Assembly: GCA_030537835.1 (NCBI GenBank)
Contig: JAUNVB010000017.1
Location: 1-36,263 of the forward strand
Length of the DNA: 36,263 nt
Direction: 5' to 3'
Source: Andreesenia angusta
GTDB lineage: Bacteria > Bacillota > Clostridia > Tissierellales > Gottschalkiaceae
Below, one piece after another: positions 1 to 9,327 of the stretch (within the stretch, counting starts at the first letter, position 1; each line of letters starts with the position of its first letter). Under the pieces are notes generated by a model. The model was not told where the DNA came from. It did not search any database and saw nothing but the letters and a program-made list of their open reading frames with translations. Both the position numbers and the translations under genes were made by a program.

Positions 1-50
1 AAATATATTAATCAATCGATTTCTAAAATATTAATTCAAAATTTTACATT

Positions 51-710
51 TTATATTATCTCATTATATCTATTAATAAAAAGATCAATTTGATCCATAA
101 TTTTCTTTGCATTATCGTTTAATACCATATTCTTACCATTTAAATACTCATAGCAGAATTCAGAATAATTATGTTTCTTCCATTTAATCAATTGCTTTAA
201 ATTCAATCCATCACCTTTTCGCTTAATAAGCCCAAGAATGGGATTTAAGAACTCATCTAGAATATAATTATCCTCAAATAGATAATCCGATCTGAGAATA
301 GGTAAAAATATCTTAATAGTATCATCAATACTATATCCTTCATCCCTTTCATCTACAATCATAATACCACTTGGTCTTAATATATTATTCGATATTATCT
401 TCAAACTAATGCTATAGACAATATCTCTACCATTACCATAACCAAAGAAATAATAAGGAGAACCAGCAGAAATTATATTAACTAACTCTTCATATAGTAT
501 ATTGACTAATCTATCGAATCTAGTAATTGGATAAGATGGTATTCTTCTATCTATATTTGGATATTCAACCCTATATATTTTTAAATTAGTAAAATCCATC
601 TCCATCATATCTATCTTAGACAGACTGTCATTATCTGAAGGAAATATAAATAATTTAGCCCTTTGCTCATAAATCAGATCTTCATTAATCGCCTTAAACC
701 AAGTAGACAT
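51..710 (-). CDS. Type II thioesterase-like alpha/beta-hydrolase, probable pseudoenzyme
   Basis: 219 aa. The fold pattern follows type II thioesterases (SrfAD/GrsT type), which normally hydrolyse misprimed acyl groups from NRPS/PKS carrier proteins. Visible similarities are an N-terminal LFIFP strand (20-24), YP..DRRIPSYPITRFDRLV (50-69), FLPILRSDY (135-143; SrfAD has a near-identical segment) and a C-terminal WKKH....Y..G..MVLND (177-199). The nucleophile elbow, normally GHSMG, reads GYGNG at 90-94, so Ser is replaced by Gly92. The His of the usual GGHMFL motif aligns with Asn194. Only an Asp near 167 could remain of the triad. The lid segment after the elbow also seems about 25 residues short. 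Start ATG has an AGGAG site about 10 nt upstream and its own promoter at 747-776. It lies downstream of the polC terminator. No NRPS or PKS gene is present here. Family assignment is fairly firm; loss of hydrolase activity is inferred; function unknown. Confidence 0.7.
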   Translation of the reverse strand: MSTWFKAINEDLIYEQRAKLFIFPSDNDSLSKIDMMEMDFTNLKIYRVEYPNIDRRIPSYPITRFDRLVNILYEELVNIISAGSPYYFFGYGNGRDIVYSISLKIISNNILRPSGIMIVDERDEGYSIDDTIKIFLPILRSDYLFEDNYILDEFLNPILGLIKRKGDGLNLKQLIKWKKHNYSEFCYEYLNGKNMVLNDNAKKIMDQIDLFINRYNEII

Positions 711-746
711 TTTTTAACTCTCCTATATCTTCTATTAATAATAATT

Positions 747-776
747 ATTATATTCTATTCAGTCTAACTAAGTCAA
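747..776 (-). promoter_or_regulatory. Promoter of the thioesterase-like gene
   Basis: On the minus strand a TTGACT -35 (771-776) is separated by 18 nt from a perfect TATAAT -10 (747-752), about 37 nt before the start codon. It lies just past the polC terminator, so the gene is its own unit. Confidence 0.7.
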
Positions 777-785
777 ATATTTAAA

Positions 786-814
786 TAAAAAAAAGCGATT
801 GACAATTCAATCGC
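786..814 (-). terminator. Intrinsic terminator after polC
   Basis: On the minus strand GCGATTG (814-808) and CAATCGC (801-795) form a perfect 7-bp stem with a 6-nt loop, followed by a run of eight T. It begins 4 nt past the polC stop codon and ends the dxr-to-polC unit. Confidence 0.85.
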
Positions 815-817
815 TCA

Positions 818-3800
818 TTAAAGACTAAATAAATCTATTTGATTAGTTTCTTGCATATTAGAAAGACAACCATGAATTCTCAGTGCCTCAATAACTGTCT
901 TAGAACATTTCGCCCTTTTAGTCAGATCTTCAATAGATATAAATCTCTTAACTTCTCTTTCCTTAGCAATGAGTCTTGAAACATTCTCACCAACACCATC
1001 TAATGATTTAAGTGGTGGTATTATACCATTTTTACCAATTTTAAACTTATCACTATCAGAATTATAAAGATCTACCCTTTCAAATTTATAACCACGACTA
1101 TACATTTCTAAACAGACTTCTAAAACGGTTAAAAGATTCTTATCTTTTGCTTTCTTATCCTTGCCTAGAGCTTCAATCTCCTTAATCTTATCTAAAACAG
1201 CCTCTCTTCCTTTTAAAATGAGTTCAGCATCAAAATCAGCTGCTTTCATAGTGAAATAAGTCGCATAGAATGCCTCAGGATATTTGACTTTAAAATATGC
1301 TATTCTAAATGACATCATAACGTATGCAACCGCGTGTGCCTTAGGGAACATATATTTAATCTTCTTACAAGAATCTATATACCAAGAAGGTACATCATTA
1401 TTAATCATCTCTTCTTCATCTTCTTCAGATAGACCTCTTCCCTTTCTCACATTCTCCATTATTTTAAATGAATGCTTTTTATCTAAATTAGAGTGAATCA
1501 AATAGTTCATAATATCATCTCTAGTACAAATTACTTCAGATAGAGTAGCCGTCTTATTTCTGACTAGATCCTGTGCATTATTAAGCCAAACATCTGTACC
1601 GTGAGAGAGTCCAGATATACGAACTAATTCCGAAAAAGTAGTAGGTCTTGTATCTTCTAGCATTTGTCTTACAAAATTAGTCCCAAATTCTGGAATTCCA
1701 TAAGTTCCGACTTCAGAACCTATTTCATCAGGAGTAACGCCTAAAATCTCTGTACCTAGAAATATCTGCTTAGTATCCTCATCATCTAAGCTTATCTTAG
1801 ATGAATCTACATCAGTAAAATCCTCTAACATCTTTATAATACTAGGTGCATCATGTCCTAATATATCAAGCTTTAAAATCCTACCTGATATAGCATTATA
1901 GTCAAAATGAGTAGTTATTACACCCGAGTCTTTATCATCGGCTGGATACTGTATTGGAGTAAAATCATATATATCTTTATAAGATGGAACGACCATTACC
2001 CCACCAGGATGTTGTCCAGATGTTCTCTTTATGCCAGAACAGCCCTTTACTAATCTATTTATTTCTGCTTGATTTACAATCTTTTCCTTGCTTTCAAAAT
2101 ACTTTTTCACAAAGCCATAGGCAGTTTTTTCGGCAATAGTTCCAATAGTTCCTGCTCTAAAGACATAGCCTTCACCAAATAATTCCTCAGTATATCTATG
2201 AGCATTAGATTGATATTCTCCTGCGAAATTGAGGTCTATATCCGGTTCCTTATCACCTTCAAAACCTAGAAAGACTTCAAAAGGTATATCATGTCCTTCT
2301 TTAATCAAATTTGCATTGCATTTAGGACATTTAGCATCAGGTAGATCCACACCAGAACCTACAGAACCATCAGTTATGAACTCAGAATATTTGCATTCAG
2401 GACATATATAATGGGGTACTAATGGATTGACCTCAGTAATTCCACTCATAGTAGCTACGAAAGAAGATCCTACAGAACCTCTAGAACCAACTAGATATCC
2501 ATCTTCATTCGATTTCTTTACTAATTTCTCGGCAATTATATACATAACCGAATATCCATTAGAAATAATCGAGTTTAATTCCCTTTCGAGTCTCGCCTCT
2601 ACAATTTCTGGAAGGACTTCACCATAGATTTCTCTTGCTCTTTGATAATTTATCCTTCTGAGTTCATCATCTGCTCCCTCTATCTCAGGAGGATAAGTTC
2701 CCTCAGGTATAGGCCTTAATTTTTCTATACTGTCAGCAATTATATTTGGATTATCTATTACGACTTCTCTTGCTAAATCATCCCCTAGATATGAAAACTC
2801 TTCTAAGAGCTCATCTGTAGTCTTAAAATAGAGTGGAGCTTGATTATCCGAATCAGAAAAACCCTGACCGGCCATCAAAATTCTTCTAAATATCTCATCA
2901 TTCTTATCTAGAAAATGAACATCTCCAGTAGCAATAACAATTTTATCTAATCTTCTTCCTAAATCTATTATGAATCTATTTATATTCTGTAATTCCTCTA
3001 TAGATCTTAATTGATTCTTTTCTATTAAGAAATTATTATTCGAAATAGGTTGAATCTCAAGATAATCATAATAAGAAGCTATATTCTCTATGAACTCTAA
3101 ATTTTCATTTCTTAAAATAGCAGAATACAATTCACCAGCTTCACAAGCAGTACCTATTAATAATCCTTCTCTATATTTATTTAATAATGATTTTGGAATT
3201 CTTGGATATTTAAAGAAGTAATTCATATGAGATTCAGATATTAGCTTATAGAGATTCTTAAGACCCTTTTGATTCTTAGCAAGAATTATAATATGGTTTG
3301 GTCTAGTTTTTTGAATATTATAATTCTCTTTACAGTATCTATTCAAACTCTCTATATCCTCTATACCAGATTCTTTTAATAAATCAAAAGTCTTTAATAA
3401 GATATTTGCAGTAGCAACAGAATCATCAACAGCCCTATGATGATTTTGCAAAGATATATCTAATTTTTTCGCTATAGTATTAAGTTTATGATTTTTAAGG
3501 TCAGAATATACTATTCTACAGAGCTCTAATGTATCTAGTACAGGATTATCTATTCTCTGATTATTCAATTCATATAATTTCGTTCTGATAAAAGAAGTAT
3601 CAAAATCTGCATTATGCGCAACTAAAATAGAGTCTCCAATAAAATCTATGAATTTTGGCAATATACTATCTATCGTTTCACAATTTTCCACCATAGGATC
3701 TGTTATCCCTGTAAGCTCAATTATCTTATCAGGAATATGTCTTTCAGGATTTATAAGCTCTGAAAACTTATCAACTATCTTTCCATCTTTTAATTTAACT

Positions 3801-5137
3801 GCTCCAATTTCAATTATCTTATCATTCCTAGCAGAAAAACCTGTTGTCTCAATATCGAATACAGTGTATTCGCAATCAAAAGTCCTGCTTTCAGCATTAT
3901 TTACTATATCTTTTAAATCATCTATAAAATAGCCTTCTACACCATATATTATTTTAATATCTTTTCCTTCCGCTGCAAACATAGCTTCAGGGAATCCTTG
4001 AACAACACCATGATCAGTTATGGCTATTGCCTTATGTCCCCATTCTATAGCACGATTGACTAATTCACTAGCACCCGTCATACCATCCATTGAACTCATC
4101 CTAGTATGGCAATGCAATTCAACCCTTTTCTCTAGAGCATTATCCATTCTATTCTTTTTATCTATCAATTGCAGATTCTTAACCTTAACGGCTAATTGCC
4201 TAGAATAATTATCGTATTCTACTGAGCCATTAACTCTAACATTGTTCTTGATCTTAAGTACAGGACTTAATTCCTCCTCCTGTTTAGAATCTAGAAAAAT
4301 TTTAAACTCTATAGAGCTAGTATAGTCCGTAATAGAAACTATATAAATTTTCTTCTTATTCGCTAAATCAACAGTCTTTATATCGAATATTTCACCCTCA
4401 ATAATTACATCTCCAGAGTTTATATTCAAATCATTAATATCTGTTATTTCACCACTAACTTCTTTTAAATAAGATCTACTCCTCCTATTATAGCTTTTCT
4501 TCTTCCAATTATTATTAAAACTATTATTCTCAACCGGAGCTTTAGTTACAGTATTAGATGGAATTATCTCCTTCTGTTTCTGTAAAGATATCCTCTTCTC
4601 CTCTTCTTCTATACCATTTTTTAATTCCTCTATCTTAGATTCAAAACATTTTTCTTCTTTATAGATATTCACAGTAACAGGATCGACGAATTCCAAATTA
4701 ACTCTATTCATCAATATTGAATCCAGTTTCTCCTCTTTCATCCTCTGATAGATAATATCGCTTCCTACCGAAATATTTATCTTCTGACATTCTACATTTA
4801 TATCTAAATCTTCTGACCAACCAGGATAAGATGGCATGGTCTTATTGATTATATCCATAATCTTATCAGTATAATCTTCTATACAATCGCATAGTTTTCT
4901 TCTATACCTTATATTTATTTCTACAATATTAAAATAAGAGAATCTATTTTTAAATGATTCTCTTAGATTCTCTATTTCATGATTTTCTATTATATGATCA
5001 GAAAGAAGATATATATTCATATCTTTTTTCATCTTATCTATTCTAATATTATCTATTTCTATATCGAGTAATTTTTTCTCAAATATAGCCTCATTATGGA
5101 ATTTTATATCCTTAATAAAGATCTTTTTAGATTCCAT
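818..5137 (-). CDS. polC: DNA polymerase III subunit alpha, PolC type
   Basis: 1439 aa, about the length of Bacillus PolC (1437). It is the main replicative polymerase of low-GC Gram-positives and carries its own proofreading. Domain order: N-terminal region (1-225) with a basic linker; OB fold (about 235-325); PHP domain beginning at LHCHTRMS (341-348); inserted DnaQ-like 3'-5' exonuclease (about 421-585) with DxE at D428/E430 and HxxxxD at H566/D571; PHP resumes; GSRGSVGSS fingers motif (884-892); a CxxC...CxxC zinc site (912, 915, 937, 940); palm PDIDLNF with catalytic D966/D968; and HhH/tau-binding regions. The C-terminus NQIDLF resembles a sliding-clamp binding motif. Start ATG is preceded by AAAGG. 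It is the last gene of the dxr-rseP-ispG-GT2-polC run, 32 nt after the GT2 gene, with a terminator directly after its stop. No key residue is missing. Confidence 0.98.
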   Translation of the reverse strand: MESKKIFIKDIKFHNEAIFEKKLLDIEIDNIRIDKMKKDMNIYLLSDHIIENHEIENLRESFKNRFSYFNIVEINIRYRRKLCDCIEDYTDKIMDIINKTMPSYPGWSEDLDINVECQKINISVGSDIIYQRMKEEKLDSILMNRVNLEFVDPVTVNIYKEEKCFESKIEELKNGIEEEEKRISLQKQKEIIPSNTVTKAPVENNSFNNNWKKKSYNRRSRSYLKEVSGEITDINDLNINSGDVIIEGEIFDIKTVDLANKKKIYIVSITDYTSSIEFKIFLDSKQEEELSPVLKIKNNVRVNGSVEYDNYSRQLAVKVKNLQLIDKKNRMDNALEKRVELHCHTRMSSMDGMTGASELVNRAIEWGHKAIAITDHGVVQGFPEAMFAAEGKDIKIIYGVEGYFIDDLKDIVNNAESRTFDCEYTVFDIETTGFSARNDKIIEIGAVKLKDGKIVDKFSELINPERHIPDKIIELTGITDPMVENCETIDSILPKFIDFIGDSILVAHNADFDTSFIRTKLYELNNQRIDNPVLDTLELCRIVYSDLKNHKLNTIAKKLDISLQNHHRAVDDSVATANILLKTFDLLKESGIEDIESLNRYCKENYNIQKTRPNHIIILAKNQKGLKNLYKLISESHMNYFFKYPRIPKSLLNKYREGLLIGTACEAGELYSAILRNENLEFIENIASYYDYLEIQPISNNNFLIEKNQLRSIEELQNINRFIIDLGRRLDKIVIATGDVHFLDKNDEIFRRILMAGQGFSDSDNQAPLYFKTTDELLEEFSYLGDDLAREVVIDNPNIIADSIEKLRPIPEGTYPPEIEGADDELRRINYQRAREIYGEVLPEIVEARLERELNSIISNGYSVMYIIAEKLVKKSNEDGYLVGSRGSVGSSFVATMSGITEVNPLVPHYICPECKYSEFITDGSVGSGVDLPDAKCPKCNANLIKEGHDIPFEVFLGFEGDKEPDIDLNFAGEYQSNAHRYTEELFGEGYVFRAGTIGTIAEKTAYGFVKKYFESKEKIVNQAEINRLVKGCSGIKRTSGQHPGGVMVVPSYKDIYDFTPIQYPADDKDSGVITTHFDYNAISGRILKLDILGHDAPSIIKMLEDFTDVDSSKISLDDEDTKQIFLGTEILGVTPDEIGSEVGTYGIPEFGTNFVRQMLEDTRPTTFSELVRISGLSHGTDVWLNNAQDLVRNKTATLSEVICTRDDIMNYLIHSNLDKKHSFKIMENVRKGRGLSEEDEEEMINNDVPSWYIDSCKKIKYMFPKAHAVAYVMMSFRIAYFKVKYPEAFYATYFTMKAADFDAELILKGREAVLDKIKEIEALGKDKKAKDKNLLTVLEVCLEMYSRGYKFERVDLYNSDSDKFKIGKNGIIPPLKSLDGVGENVSRLIAKEREVKRFISIEDLTKRAKCSKTVIEALRIHGCLSNMQETNQIDLFSL

Positions 5138-5169
5138 ACTTTCACGCCTTTCAATTCGTTTTTAAGTAA

Positions 5170-5805
5170 TTACCTCTTTATCAAGGCTTTAGCCACGTCG
5201 AGATACATTTTCATTCTGAGTTTAAAGCCCTTAAGCATACCCAATTTTTCTTCTTTAGTCCTATGGGTCAATTTCCTGAGCTTAACCTCTTTTACTCTTA
5301 TCTTTTCATTCTTTACATATTTTGTAATAGATGCCTCTAATCCGTATTGATTAATATCCTTATTCCTAACCTTATCTAATAAATCTTTCTTTATAGCTCT
5401 TTGACCTGATAGAAAGGGCGTCAATCTCTGTGCTAAATCAGTAGACATCCTACCTCCAGAGAAAATTCCTATAGTCATATCTGCTCTATCTTCAATAATC
5501 GGTAGTAATAAATCCTCAATATGCTCTTTATTAAGCCCTATGAGATCAGCATCTAATAATATTACTATATCGGATGCACGACAGTATTCTAATCCCTTCA
5601 TAACTGCAGCACCCTTACCCTTATTCGTATCTATTTCAAGTACTCTAATATCATATTTACTAGCTATATTTGCCGTATCATCTGTAGAACCATCACTTAT
5701 GACTATTATATAATCAATCAAATCAGAGCTCTTAACAGTTTCAATTACAGAAGCTATCGTCTCCTCTTCATTATATGCCGCTACTATCGCTGTAATGGAG
5801 TTCAT
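5170..5805 (-). CDS. Family 2 glycosyltransferase, cytosolic
   Basis: 211 aa from the chosen start. A GT-A fold family 2 enzyme that would transfer a sugar from a nucleotide-sugar donor; the acceptor cannot be told from sequence. Visible: the AAYNEEETI donor-binding start (about residues 8-16), DGSTDDT, the DADLIG metal-binding DxD motif, and a GGRMSTDLAQRLTPFLSGQRA segment seen in a clostridial subgroup related to glucosyl-phosphoglycerate/dolichyl-phosphate-type transferases. No membrane segments. The reading frame can start 33 nt earlier, but GAGGTGAG lies 9 nt before the ATG at 5805 and the protein then begins at the usual family position. It is 40 nt after ispG and 32 nt before polC, so probably co-transcribed. 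A role in envelope or isoprenoid-linked glycosylation is only suggested by the neighbours. Confidence 0.85.
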   Translation of the reverse strand: MNSITAIVAAYNEEETIASVIETVKSSDLIDYIIVISDGSTDDTANIASKYDIRVLEIDTNKGKGAAVMKGLEYCRASDIVILLDADLIGLNKEHIEDLLLPIIEDRADMTIGIFSGGRMSTDLAQRLTPFLSGQRAIKKDLLDKVRNKDINQYGLEASITKYVKNEKIRVKEVKLRKLTHRTKEEKLGMLKGFKLRMKMYLDVAKALIKR

Positions 5806-5845
5806 CCTAATGCTCACCTCATTACTATATATTCTCATAGAACTT

Positions 5846-6895
5846 CTAGAGTTTCTCTATCTCTTTTAACAGCTCATCTAATAGATCTTTTTCATCAACT
5901 TTTTTTATTACTTCACCTTTTTTGAATATAAGACCTTCTCCTCTTCCACCGGCTATACCTATATCTGCTTCTCTAGCCTCTCCTGGCCCATTAACAGCAC
6001 ATCCCATTATAGCAACTTTAATAGGTTTATCTATATTCCTTAAGACTTTCTCAGCTCTATTAGCTAGACTTATCAGATCTATCTGTGTTCTTCCACATGT
6101 CGGGCAAGAAACAATTTCTATCTTGTCTTTTAATAATCCAATTGTTCTCAATATCTGTTTTCCAACTCTTATCTCCTCTATAGGATCTCCAGTTAGAGAA
6201 ACTCTAAGAGTATCTCCAATCCCATCTAAGAGCATAGCTCCTATTCCTATAGCTGATTTTATAGTTCCACTCCAAATAGTTCCTGCCTCAGTTATTCCTA
6301 GATGAAGCGGATAGTCTGTAAGCTCTGCAATCTTTCTATATGCATTAACTGTTAATTCTATCTCCGTTGTCTTTATCGATACTTTTATATTTCTATAATC
6401 CAATTCTTCTAGAATTTTAATATGTTCCATTGCAGAATACACTAGAGAATCTTCATTTACACCATTGAATTTCTCTATTATATCTCTTCTAACAGAACCA
6501 GAATTCACTCCAATTCTAATCGGTAAATTTTTCTCTCTACAAGCTTCTACTACTTTTTTTACTCTTTCTTTATCCCCTATATTTCCTGGATTAATACGTA
6601 GTCCATCGACTCCATTTTTAACCGATTCTAATGCCAGTCTATAGTCGAAATGAATATCTGCTATTATAGGTATATTAACTTCTTTCTTTATATCAGCTAT
6701 AGCCTTAGCAGCATCCATATCTAATACCGCAACTCTTACTATATCACAGCCTTCTTCTTCAAGCTGATGTATCTGTTTAACAGTACTCTTTACATTTCTA
6801 GTATCAGTATTCGTCATCGACTGAATCGGAATAGGATTATCTCCACCTATTGCCAGATTTCCACAGTATATAACCCTACTCTTTCTCCTATCCAA
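5846..6895 (-). CDS. ispG: 4-hydroxy-3-methylbut-2-enyl-diphosphate synthase
   Basis: 349 aa, the usual short bacterial form. It carries out the penultimate step of the MEP isoprenoid pathway, converting MEcPP to HMBPP with a [4Fe-4S] cluster. An N-terminal TIM barrel (IQSMTNTDT, IADIHFDYRLAL, LRINPGNIG) is followed by the cluster domain with CPTC (C264, C267), GCAVNGPGEA (C299) and the conserved E306. The start is TTG at 6895 with GAGGGA about 8 nt upstream; no ATG nearby fits better. It follows rseP and, two genes up, dxr of the same pathway, so the cluster supplies isoprenoid precursors along with uppS nearby. In-frame and complete. Confidence 0.97.
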   Translation of the reverse strand: MDRRKSRVIYCGNLAIGGDNPIPIQSMTNTDTRNVKSTVKQIHQLEEEGCDIVRVAVLDMDAAKAIADIKKEVNIPIIADIHFDYRLALESVKNGVDGLRINPGNIGDKERVKKVVEACREKNLPIRIGVNSGSVRRDIIEKFNGVNEDSLVYSAMEHIKILEELDYRNIKVSIKTTEIELTVNAYRKIAELTDYPLHLGITEAGTIWSGTIKSAIGIGAMLLDGIGDTLRVSLTGDPIEEIRVGKQILRTIGLLKDKIEIVSCPTCGRTQIDLISLANRAEKVLRNIDKPIKVAIMGCAVNGPGEAREADIGIAGGRGEGLIFKKGEVIKKVDEKDLLDELLKEIEKL

Positions 6896-6947
6896 AATTA
6901 TCCCTCATTCATATATTCATATTTAAATCAACTCATGACAGTAAAAT

Positions 6948-7952
6948 TTATTTTATTACAAATTTTAAAATATCTTTATACGTTATAAATATAGTAATAG
7001 ATATCAATAGTATGAATCCAAAAACATGTACTAAAGCCTCTTTATTAGGATCCAATTTCTTACCCCTTATAGCCTCTATTAAAAGAAAAGCAAATCTACT
7101 CCCATCTAATGCTGGTATAGGTAATAGATTGAAAAAACCTAAATTAACAGATATAAAGCCTGTTATCAATAATACATTTGCAAATCCACTTTTTGCAGCT
7201 TCTCCTACTACATATATAACTCCAACAGGTCCTGATACTTCAGATGAACTAACTCCTCCTGTAAACAATCTGCCTAAAAACTCAAACATGGCTTTTATCA
7301 TATCTTTAAACATCATCCCTGATGAGCTAACTGCTTTAGTAAAAGATTTATCTACTTGTTTTACTATACCAATTATTTTTTTACCATTATCTTCTTTAAT
7401 ATCTATATTTAAATCCTTTATTTCATTTCCTCTTTTTACTTGTACATCTACACTGTTTTTTCCTTCTGTAATAGTTTTAGATATATCTTGCCAATCATCT
7501 ATATTCTTTCCATCTATCCTTACTATCTCATCTCCTGGTCTAACTCCTGCTATCTGTGCTGGTTCATTAGGTAGTACATCTCCTATTATATTACTATCTA
7601 TTGGTGAACCCATGATCATAAAATAGATCAGGAAAACGACTATTGCTAAAACGAAATTCATAAAAGCTCCAGCTAATATAACAGCCATCCTGCTTATAAC
7701 CGGTTTATTTCCAAAACTAGCTTCATCGTCAGATTCCTCATCTTCTCCTTCCATTCTAACGTATCCACCTAATGGTATTGCTCTTAATGAATACTCTGTT
7801 TCATTTTTCTTTTTACCAAAGAGCTTTGGCCCCATTCCTATTGAAAACTCATGAACTTTAATTCCAACAAATTTTGCAACTGCGAAATGACCTAATTCAT
7901 GTATGAATACTACTATACAGAATACAAGTAGAGCCACTATAATCGTCTGCAT
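6948..7952 (-). CDS. rseP: Site-2 intramembrane zinc metalloprotease, RseP/RasP type
   Basis: 334 aa. It cleaves membrane-spanning anti-sigma factors and remnant signal peptides inside the membrane. Visible: HELGH zinc motif in the first transmembrane helix (18-22), a long hydrophobic segment about 87-114, one PDZ domain (about 120-200) containing PAQIAGVRPGDEIVRIDG, and the third-ligand motif NLLPIPALDG (275-284, D283) in a later helix, with a final helix at 308-325. Length matches B. subtilis-like RasP more than the two-PDZ E. coli form. ATG has GAGGTG upstream. It sits between dxr and ispG, the usual Firmicutes place. No anti-sigma factor gene is seen in the window. Confidence 0.95.
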   Translation of the reverse strand: MQTIIVALLVFCIVVFIHELGHFAVAKFVGIKVHEFSIGMGPKLFGKKKNETEYSLRAIPLGGYVRMEGEDEESDDEASFGNKPVISRMAVILAGAFMNFVLAIVVFLIYFMIMGSPIDSNIIGDVLPNEPAQIAGVRPGDEIVRIDGKNIDDWQDISKTITEGKNSVDVQVKRGNEIKDLNIDIKEDNGKKIIGIVKQVDKSFTKAVSSSGMMFKDMIKAMFEFLGRLFTGGVSSSEVSGPVGVIYVVGEAAKSGFANVLLITGFISVNLGFFNLLPIPALDGSRFAFLLIEAIRGKKLDPNKEALVHVFGFILLISITIFITYKDILKFVIK

Positions 7953-7989
7953 AAAACACCTCTATTTCATATTTTATTTTATATTTCTA

Positions 7990-7995
7990 ATTATA
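7990..7995 (-). promoter_or_regulatory. Possible extended -10 promoter for rseP
   Basis: In the 113-nt dxr-rseP gap the minus strand reads TGTTATAAT, a perfect -10 preceded by TGn, about 38 nt before the rseP start. No good -35 is placed, so this would be a secondary promoter inside the operon. Confidence 0.35.
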
Positions 7996-8065
7996 ACATG
8001 AAACCTTTTTATATTCTTTATTATAATTTACTAATCAAATACATTCACTATATTTAATAATTATT

Positions 8066-9199
8066 TTATACTTTTTTAATTATCTCTTTTCTTGCCCATT
8101 CATCTGCTGCTAATATCTCCTGTAGATTCGGCCTTTTGATATTATCATGTTTTTCTAAAACCATTTCTAATCTATCAAATATATCGGTAAATCTTATCTT
8201 TTCATTTAAGAACTGTGCTACTAACTCCTCATTTGCAGCATTTAATACGGCAGGCATAGTTCCACCCAATTTTGCCGATTCTATAGCTAGATACAATGGC
8301 TTAAAAGTATTTATATCGGGCTTTTCAAAATTCAATTGACCTATCTTTGTAAGATCTATCTTTTCTATATCATTTTCTCTTCTATTCGGCTCTGTAATAG
8401 CATATTGTATAGGTATTCTCATATCAGGAGCCCCTAATTGCGCTATTATACTACCATCTACGAATTCTACCATTGAATGTACTATGCTCTCAGGGTGAAC
8501 TAATACTTCTATTTTATCTATATCTATATCGAATAGCCATTTAGCCTCTATAAATTCTAATCCCTTATTCATAAGACTTGCAGAATCAATAGTTATCTTT
8601 TTTCCCATAGTCCAATTAGGATGTTTTAATGCATCTTCTAATTTAACTTTTTCTAAATCCTCTCTCTTCATTCCTCTAAAAGGCCCACCAGATGCAGTCA
8701 ATAAAATCTTTTCTATTTCATTCTGTCTCTCTCCATTTAAACATTGATATATAGCTGAATGTTCACTATCTACTGGAATTATCTTAATGCCATTTCTTTT
8801 AGCTTCTTCCATAACTATTTCACCTGCAGTGACTAATGTCTCTTTATTAGCAAGTGCTATTGTTTTTTTGCTTTTTATAGCTTCTAGTGTAGGAATCAAT
8901 CCAACCATACCTACTACAGAGGTAAATAGTATTTCTGAATCATCTTTTGCTATAGTCTTCATTCCTTCAATTCCAGATAGTATTTCAACACCATCTACCA
9001 TCTCTTTTAATCTATTTCTAAGCTCTTCATTACCTACTGAGACCATTTTTGGTTTAAACTCTTCTATCTGCTCTTTTAATAATTCAATATTTGAATGAGC
9101 CGATAGAGATATTATCTCTAAATCATTTGATTTTCTAACTATATCTAAAGTCTGTCTTCCAATAGAGCCTGTTGAACCTAATATACTTATCTTTTTCAA
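8066..9199 (-). CDS. dxr: 1-deoxy-D-xylulose 5-phosphate reductoisomerase
   Basis: 377 aa. First committed enzyme of the MEP pathway, making 2-C-methyl-D-erythritol 4-phosphate with NADPH and a divalent metal. Visible: N-terminal Rossmann motif GSTGSIGRQTLDIV (8-21), LANKETLVTAGE, metal-binding PVDSEHSAIYQCL, the ASGGPF flexible-loop region, HPNWTMGKKITIDSASLMNKGLE and the C-terminal helical domain. The start is TTG at 9199 with GAGGTG 5 nt upstream. It is the first gene after the cdsA terminator and probably heads the dxr-rseP-ispG-GT2-polC unit. Complete, with no missing active-site residue. Confidence 0.97.
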   Translation of the reverse strand: MKKISILGSTGSIGRQTLDIVRKSNDLEIISLSAHSNIELLKEQIEEFKPKMVSVGNEELRNRLKEMVDGVEILSGIEGMKTIAKDDSEILFTSVVGMVGLIPTLEAIKSKKTIALANKETLVTAGEIVMEEAKRNGIKIIPVDSEHSAIYQCLNGERQNEIEKILLTASGGPFRGMKREDLEKVKLEDALKHPNWTMGKKITIDSASLMNKGLEFIEAKWLFDIDIDKIEVLVHPESIVHSMVEFVDGSIIAQLGAPDMRIPIQYAITEPNRRENDIEKIDLTKIGQLNFEKPDINTFKPLYLAIESAKLGGTMPAVLNAANEELVAQFLNEKIRFTDIFDRLEMVLEKHDNIKRPNLQEILAADEWARKEIIKKV

Positions 9200-9226
9200 T
9201 TTAACACCTCAATTAGTTTTTATATA

Positions 9227-9255
9227 ATTATACCATTAATATCTATTTAGGTCGA
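9227..9255 (-). promoter_or_regulatory. Probable promoter of dxr operon
   Basis: On the minus strand, TCGACC (9250-9255; 4/6 to the -35 consensus), 17 nt, then perfect TATAAT (9227-9232), 27 nt before the dxr TTG. It lies downstream of the cdsA terminator, so a new start is needed here. Confidence 0.55.
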
Positions 9256-9284
9256 TTTTTTATAATCCAATATATATAATCTAT

Positions 9285-9312
9285 AAAAAAGACATCCAAT
9301 CTCTTGGATGCC
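9285..9312 (-). terminator. Terminator after cdsA
   Basis: On the minus strand GGCATCCA (9312-9305) pairs with TGGATGTC (9298-9291) over a 6-nt loop, then six T. One pair is G:U in this orientation but a mismatch in the other, which supports leftward use. It ends the pyrH-to-cdsA unit. Confidence 0.8.
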
Positions 9313-9327
9313 TTTTTAAATAAGATC

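Noticed and set aside
1..50. Feature in the first 50 bases
   Set aside because: AT-rich tail of the 51-710 gene with no hairpin or frame that I can support.
51..710. Thioesterase gene as the edge of an NRPS/PKS cluster
   Set aside because: No carrier, condensation or synthase gene is visible, and the catalytic residues are absent. It cannot be excluded to the left of the window.
5922..6305. 127-codon plus-strand frame within ispG
   Set aside because: Antisense to a well-supported ispG cluster domain; no start signal.
7012..7626. 204-codon open frame on the plus strand inside rseP
   Set aside because: It is the antisense shadow of rseP, whose zinc, PDZ and LDG motifs are intact; there is no ribosome binding site or family pattern.
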